From positions 3,100,001-3,164,000 of the forward strand of contig NZ_AP022589.1 of NCBI RefSeq assembly GCF_010731755.1: a stretch of DNA of 64,000 nt. The letters are read 5' to 3'. Numbering within the stretch: the first letter of the stretch is position 1; the number at the start of each line of letters is the position of its first letter. The notes beneath the pieces are model-generated. The model saw only the letters and a list, made by a program, of their open reading frames with translations. It was not told where the DNA came from and searched no databases. Source of the DNA: Mycolicibacter minnesotensis (lineage in GTDB: Bacteria; Actinomycetota; Actinomycetes; Mycobacteriales; Mycobacteriaceae). This document shows, in pieces, positions 60,755 to 64,000 of this stretch. The position numbers were made by a program, and so were the translations under genes.

Positions 60755-63091
60755 GTGCGCCCCCAACAGCCTCCGGCGCCGCGGCCCGACCCGATCGGCT
60801 ATTCGCTCAAGCGGCTGCTGCTGGGACGGCCGCTGGTCACTGGTGCCCTGCGCTCCGAGCACTTGTCGAATCCGGTTGCGCTAGGGGTCCTTTCACCCGA
60901 TGCGATTTCCTCGAACGCCTATGGCGTCGAAGAGATCCTGATCGAGCTGCTGCCGTTCGCCGGCTTAGCCGCATTCGCGCTGCTGTTGCCCATCACCGGG
61001 GTGGTGTTGGTGATCCTGGTGCTGGTCACGGCGTCGTATCGCCAGGTGGTGATGGCCTACACCCGGGCCGGTGGCTCCTACATCGTGTCGCGGGAGAACT
61101 TCGGGCCCCGGGTGGCCCAGGTCGCCGCCGCCGCCCTGCTCATCGATTACGTGGTGACCGTGGCGGTGCAAGCGGCGGCGGGAACGGTCGCTGTCGTGTC
61201 CGCGATCCGACCGCTGGGGCCCTACAGCCTGGAAATCACCGTCGTCGTGGTGATCGTGATGTGTTACGCGAACCTGCGGGGTCTGCGCGAAGCGGGCCGC
61301 CTCTTCGCGATACCGACCTACTTTTTCGCGGGCATGCTCGGGCTGATGATCGTCACCGGAGTGGTGCGCGAGATCTTCTGGGGTCTACCGGTTTACGACG
61401 CGGAGCATCTCCCCGGAGCGGTGCCGGTCCATCAGGGCAACGGGCTGATCATGGGGGCGACCATCCTGGTGGTGCTGCGAGCGTTCGCCAACGGCGGGTC
61501 ATCGCTGACCGGTGTAGAGGCGATCTCCAACACCGTCAGCGTCTTTCACAAGCCACAGGGCGCGAATGCCCGGCGGGTGCTCACCACGATGGCGTGCATT
61601 CTGGGGTTTCTGCTGGCCGGCGTCACCTATTTGGCCTACCGCACCCACACCCCGCCATATGTGGCCGGATACCCCTCGGTGCTGTCCGAGGTGGCCCGCG
61701 CGGTGTTCGGTGGCGGCTGGCTGGGGCAGATCTGCTATGTCCTGGTTCAGACGGCGACGGCACTGATCCTGTTCACCGGCGCCAACACCAGTTTCAACGG
61801 GTTTCCTATGCTGGCCAGCTTCGTCGCCGAAGACCGCTTCCTGCCTCGCCAACTGACCAAACGGGGGCACCGGCTGGTGTTCTCCAACGGAATCATGGTT
61901 CTGACCGTCTTGGCGGTGGCCCTGCTGATAGTCACCGGTGGTTCGGTCAACGCGTTAGTGCCGTTCTATGCGATCGGCGTCTTCACCGGCTTCGCGATGG
62001 CCGGCTACGGCATGTCCAAACATCATGTGAAGTATCGGGAATCGGGATGGCGGTACAAGCTCGCCATCAACTTCTCAGCCGGGCTGCTGTCCACCGTCGT
62101 GGTGGGGATCTTCGCGGTGGCGAAGTTCACCGAGGGGGCGTGGTTGGTGGTGGTCGTCTTCCCGGTGCTAGTGCTGGTCCTGATCCGGCTCAACCGCGAA
62201 TACCGAGCCGAGGCCGCCATCTTGGAGCGATTCCGCACCGACCGGCCGGACGTCGTCAAGTACGCCCGGCACAGTGTGATGGTCTTCGTCCAATCCCTGG
62301 ACCTCGCGGTTATCGAGGCGCTGCGCTACGGCAAAGGCCTCTACGCCGACGATCTGACGGCGGTGCACCTGGTGGTCGATGCCGCCCATGCCGCAGTGTT
62401 GCGTCAGCGCTGGGAGTACTACGGTCTGGACACCCCGCTGCGGGTGGTCGACTGCCCCGACCGCCGGCTGACCCGCACCGCCCAGCAACTGGTCGACGCC
62501 GCGCGTGGCCGTTACCCCGATTCGCACGTAACGGTGCTGCTGCCGCGGCGGACCTACGCGCCGCTGCTGGGCCGGCTGCTGCATGACCGCACCGCCGACA
62601 AGATCGCCAAGGCCGTGAGCCAGGTTCCCGACGCAGCGGCGACCATCGTGCCCTACGACGTGGAGTCACGTGTACGGCAGGCGTTCCCGGACATGTTTGA
62701 ACAGCGCCTCGCCCGAGAAGTGGGGAAGGTCCAACAGTGGGTGACGCGCCACGACCAGCGCGAGGTGGACCGCTACCAGCATCCGGCTCCGCCACCGGAC
62801 GCCATCGCGGTGGACGCGCTGATCGTCGGTCACCTGGCCACGGTGGAGGGCCGCGTCAATGAGGTCGACGACTCTGGCAGTCGCGGCAAGCTGGCCAGGA
62901 CTGTGGTGATAGGGGACGGTTCCGGAGAACTGCGTGTGACATTTCGTGCGGCGCGCGGCACCGAGATCAGTCCCGGCGACTTGGTGGCCGTTACGGGCAA
63001 GGCCCGCCAGAGCGGCAACGGGCCGGTCTACATGTCCGATCCGAGCTACCGGATCGTCCGCGCGGCAGATGAACCGGGACTGTCGCGCTGA
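60755..63091 (+). CDS. KimA/YdaO-like APC-superfamily transporter with C-terminal OB-fold
   Basis: A 778-residue protein in three parts. Residues ~20-480 are an APC-fold transporter closely resembling the Bacillus KimA (YdaO) K+ importer: SLKRLLLGRP, LSPDAISSNAYGVEEIL, GGSYIVSRENFGP, SSLTGVEAISNTV. Residues ~500-660 resemble a universal-stress-type cytosolic domain. Residues ~690-770 look like an OB-fold (ATVEGRVNEVDD, VVIGDGSGELRVTFRA, GDLVAVTGKA). Potassium uptake is the best guess; amino-acid transport cannot be excluded. GTG start after GGGGTGAAG. In M. tuberculosis the transporter (Rv2690c) and a separate OB-fold gene (Rv2694c) are near neighbours beside the trk genes, as I recall. Confidence 0.83.
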   Translation: MRPQQPPAPRPDPIGYSLKRLLLGRPLVTGALRSEHLSNPVALGVLSPDAISSNAYGVEEILIELLPFAGLAAFALLLPITGVVLVILVLVTASYRQVVMAYTRAGGSYIVSRENFGPRVAQVAAAALLIDYVVTVAVQAAAGTVAVVSAIRPLGPYSLEITVVVVIVMCYANLRGLREAGRLFAIPTYFFAGMLGLMIVTGVVREIFWGLPVYDAEHLPGAVPVHQGNGLIMGATILVVLRAFANGGSSLTGVEAISNTVSVFHKPQGANARRVLTTMACILGFLLAGVTYLAYRTHTPPYVAGYPSVLSEVARAVFGGGWLGQICYVLVQTATALILFTGANTSFNGFPMLASFVAEDRFLPRQLTKRGHRLVFSNGIMVLTVLAVALLIVTGGSVNALVPFYAIGVFTGFAMAGYGMSKHHVKYRESGWRYKLAINFSAGLLSTVVVGIFAVAKFTEGAWLVVVVFPVLVLVLIRLNREYRAEAAILERFRTDRPDVVKYARHSVMVFVQSLDLAVIEALRYGKGLYADDLTAVHLVVDAAHAAVLRQRWEYYGLDTPLRVVDCPDRRLTRTAQQLVDAARGRYPDSHVTVLLPRRTYAPLLGRLLHDRTADKIAKAVSQVPDAAATIVPYDVESRVRQAFPDMFEQRLAREVGKVQQWVTRHDQREVDRYQHPAPPPDAIAVDALIVGHLATVEGRVNEVDDSGSRGKLARTVVIGDGSGELRVTFRAARGTEISPGDLVAVTGKARQSGNGPVYMSDPSYRIVRAADEPGLSR

Positions 63092-63116
63092 CCGGCCACG
63101 CCGGTGCCAGAAAGTA

Positions 63117-63159
63117 CAGCGGCTGGGAGGGAACCCTAGGGGTTCCGTCCCAGCCGCTG
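63117..63159. terminator. Strong bidirectional hairpin terminator
   Basis: A 12-bp outer stem CAGCGGCTGGGA / TCCCAGCCGCTG encloses an inner stem GGAACCC / GGGTTCC. It lies in the convergent gap between the transporter gene and the gene ending at 63222. No long T tract on either side, as is common for mycobacterial terminators. Confidence 0.8.
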
Positions 63160-63221
63160 ACTGCGTTCTACAACTCTACGAAGCGATAGACCTCCTCAGG
63201 TCGACTTCTCCGTTTACCGAC

Positions 63222-64000
63222 TTAGAGGCCGAAGACGTCCAGCAGGCCACCGCTCAGCAGCCCGCCGTCCAGCGCTCCGCTGTCCAGTGCAGCACCGTCC
63301 AGCAGGTCAGGACCGGCTTCCGCGCCCGACAGCAGTTCCACGGCGTTGACCGGCAGATCCGCGGTGCCGACCTCGAGAGCCTCGGCCGCGCGTGCCGGCC
63401 ACTGGTTCAGCAGCAGATCGAAGAGGCCGTTCTCGGTGAGCAGGCCCCGGAAGACGCTCTCGGTCTCAGGCACGATGTAGCCGTTGAGCACGGTGTTCAG
63501 CACATCGGCGGGCATGTTGAAAAGTGCACCGATGTCACCGCTGAAGAATTCACTGGTGTTCTGGAGCGTCTGGTAGATGGCGCCGATCGCCGGAGACATC
63601 AGCACGTCGGCGACCTGCTTGATCATGGCCCAACCCACAAGCGGCCCGGTGAATTCGTTGAACAGGCTCGAGATGTTCTCCATCTCGCGGGCGGGGATGG
63701 ACAGCACCGGCCCCAGGGCCTTGCCGGCCTCTTCGATGCCGTACAGCAGCCAGATGTTCACGTAGTTGAAGGCCCCGTAGATGTCGCCATCCTTGAGTGA
63801 TCCGGAAATCTGCTCGAACAGGCCTTCCAGCCCCGGGTACTTTTCGTGGCCCTGTGCCATGCCAGGGGCGCCGAAGATCATCTTGTCGAGCGCCTCACCG
63901 ATGCCGGCAAAGCCAGAGGTGATGGTCCGCGGCTCGGGGTCTTGCGGACGGTCGTCCAGGGGGGCGTTCTCCATGCCGATGATCAGGTGGCCGTAGTCGA
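63222..64000 (-). CDS. C-terminal part of a GjpA-like/secreted mycobacterial protein
   Basis: The frame is open from the right edge, so the gene continues outside the window; 258 residues are visible, starting DYGHLIIGMENAPLDD. Hydrophobic amphipathic segments recur (FNYVNIWLLYGIEEAGKALGPVL, LVGWAMIKQVADVLMSPAIG), and LNGYIVPETESVFRGLLTENGLFDLLLNQ resembles the repeat region of the mycobacterial GjpA-like porin family. The tail is Leu/Gly/Asp-rich (LLDGAALDSGALDGGLL). The family call is tentative; an outer-membrane or cell-envelope location is inferred only from that resemblance. Confidence 0.55.
   Translation of the reverse strand, partial: DYGHLIIGMENAPLDDRPQDPEPRTITSGFAGIGEALDKMIFGAPGMAQGHEKYPGLEGLFEQISGSLKDGDIYGAFNYVNIWLLYGIEEAGKALGPVLSIPAREMENISSLFNEFTGPLVGWAMIKQVADVLMSPAIGAIYQTLQNTSEFFSGDIGALFNMPADVLNTVLNGYIVPETESVFRGLLTENGLFDLLLNQWPARAAEALEVGTADLPVNAVELLSGAEAGPDLLDGAALDSGALDGGLLSGGLLDVFGL

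Overview
The window is chromosomal DNA from a mycobacterium. The evidence is protein-level identity to Mycobacterium tuberculosis families in conserved order (atpA-G-D-C, Rv1312, Rv1314c, murA, rrn, ogt, alkA, nucS, fadA4, glgB-glgE-glgP, dinG, pncB1, clpS, murI, rphA, then Rv2525c, fas, acpS, Rv2522c, bcp), mycobacterium-specific ATP synthase inserts, and a mycobacterial rRNA leader. The 16S helix-18 loop is 14 nt longer than the short form of rapid growers and 2 nt longer than the M. tuberculosis form. As far as I recall, that is the signature of the M. terrae complex (Mycolicibacter). It is the best lineage clue here, but not proof of species.

Layout. 1-5.8 kb: end of the ATP synthase operon, a DUF2550 membrane protein, a cobalamin adenosyltransferase, and murA, which carries Asp in place of the fosfomycin-target Cys. 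5.85-11.48 kb: a complete rrn operon with two tandemly duplicated promoters, antitermination leader, 16S, 23S, 5S and a strong terminator. 11.6-14.05 kb: two tandem secreted PE-PPE-domain hydrolases without PE or PPE domains. 14.06-24.1 kb: DNA repair (ogt, ada-alkA fusion, nucS), a glutaminase-STAS fusion, a membrane adenylate cyclase, an old-yellow-enzyme-type oxidoreductase, methylmalonyl-CoA epimerase, thiolase fadA4 and a thioredoxin/TPR protein. 24.1-31.1 kb: the GlgE alpha-glucan cluster (glgB-glgE divergent from glgP). 31.2-36.9 kb: a lipoprotein metallopeptidase, dinG, two small genes and pncB1. 36.9-43.5 kb: compact clpS-DUF2017-P1 peptidase-rhomboid-murI operon, a cAMP phosphodiesterase homologue, rph-rdgB and two small membrane proteins. 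43.6-46.3 kb: tRNA-Leu, a DUF732 protein, an MFS transporter and a Tat-exported DUF1906 protein. 46.7-57.7 kb: type I fatty acid synthase, acpS and an M20 peptidase. 57.7-64 kb: LysR regulator, flavoprotein, bcp, DUF3618, a KimA-like transporter fused to an OB-fold, and the 3' part of a GjpA-like protein.

The genes are mainly housekeeping: energy, cell wall, translation, repair, alpha-glucan and lipid synthesis. Many start codons sit 6-8 nt after a TANNNT -10 box with no ribosome binding site, so leaderless transcription looks pervasive. Unusual items are a 57-bp dispersed repeat inserted in frame into two unrelated genes on opposite strands, the duplicated rRNA promoter, the transporter-OB fusion, absence of mec-cysO-cysM at its usual place, a junction joining two chromosome blocks that are far apart in M. 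tuberculosis, and several accessory gene insertions. No CRISPR array, prophage, transposase or clear new defence system was seen.
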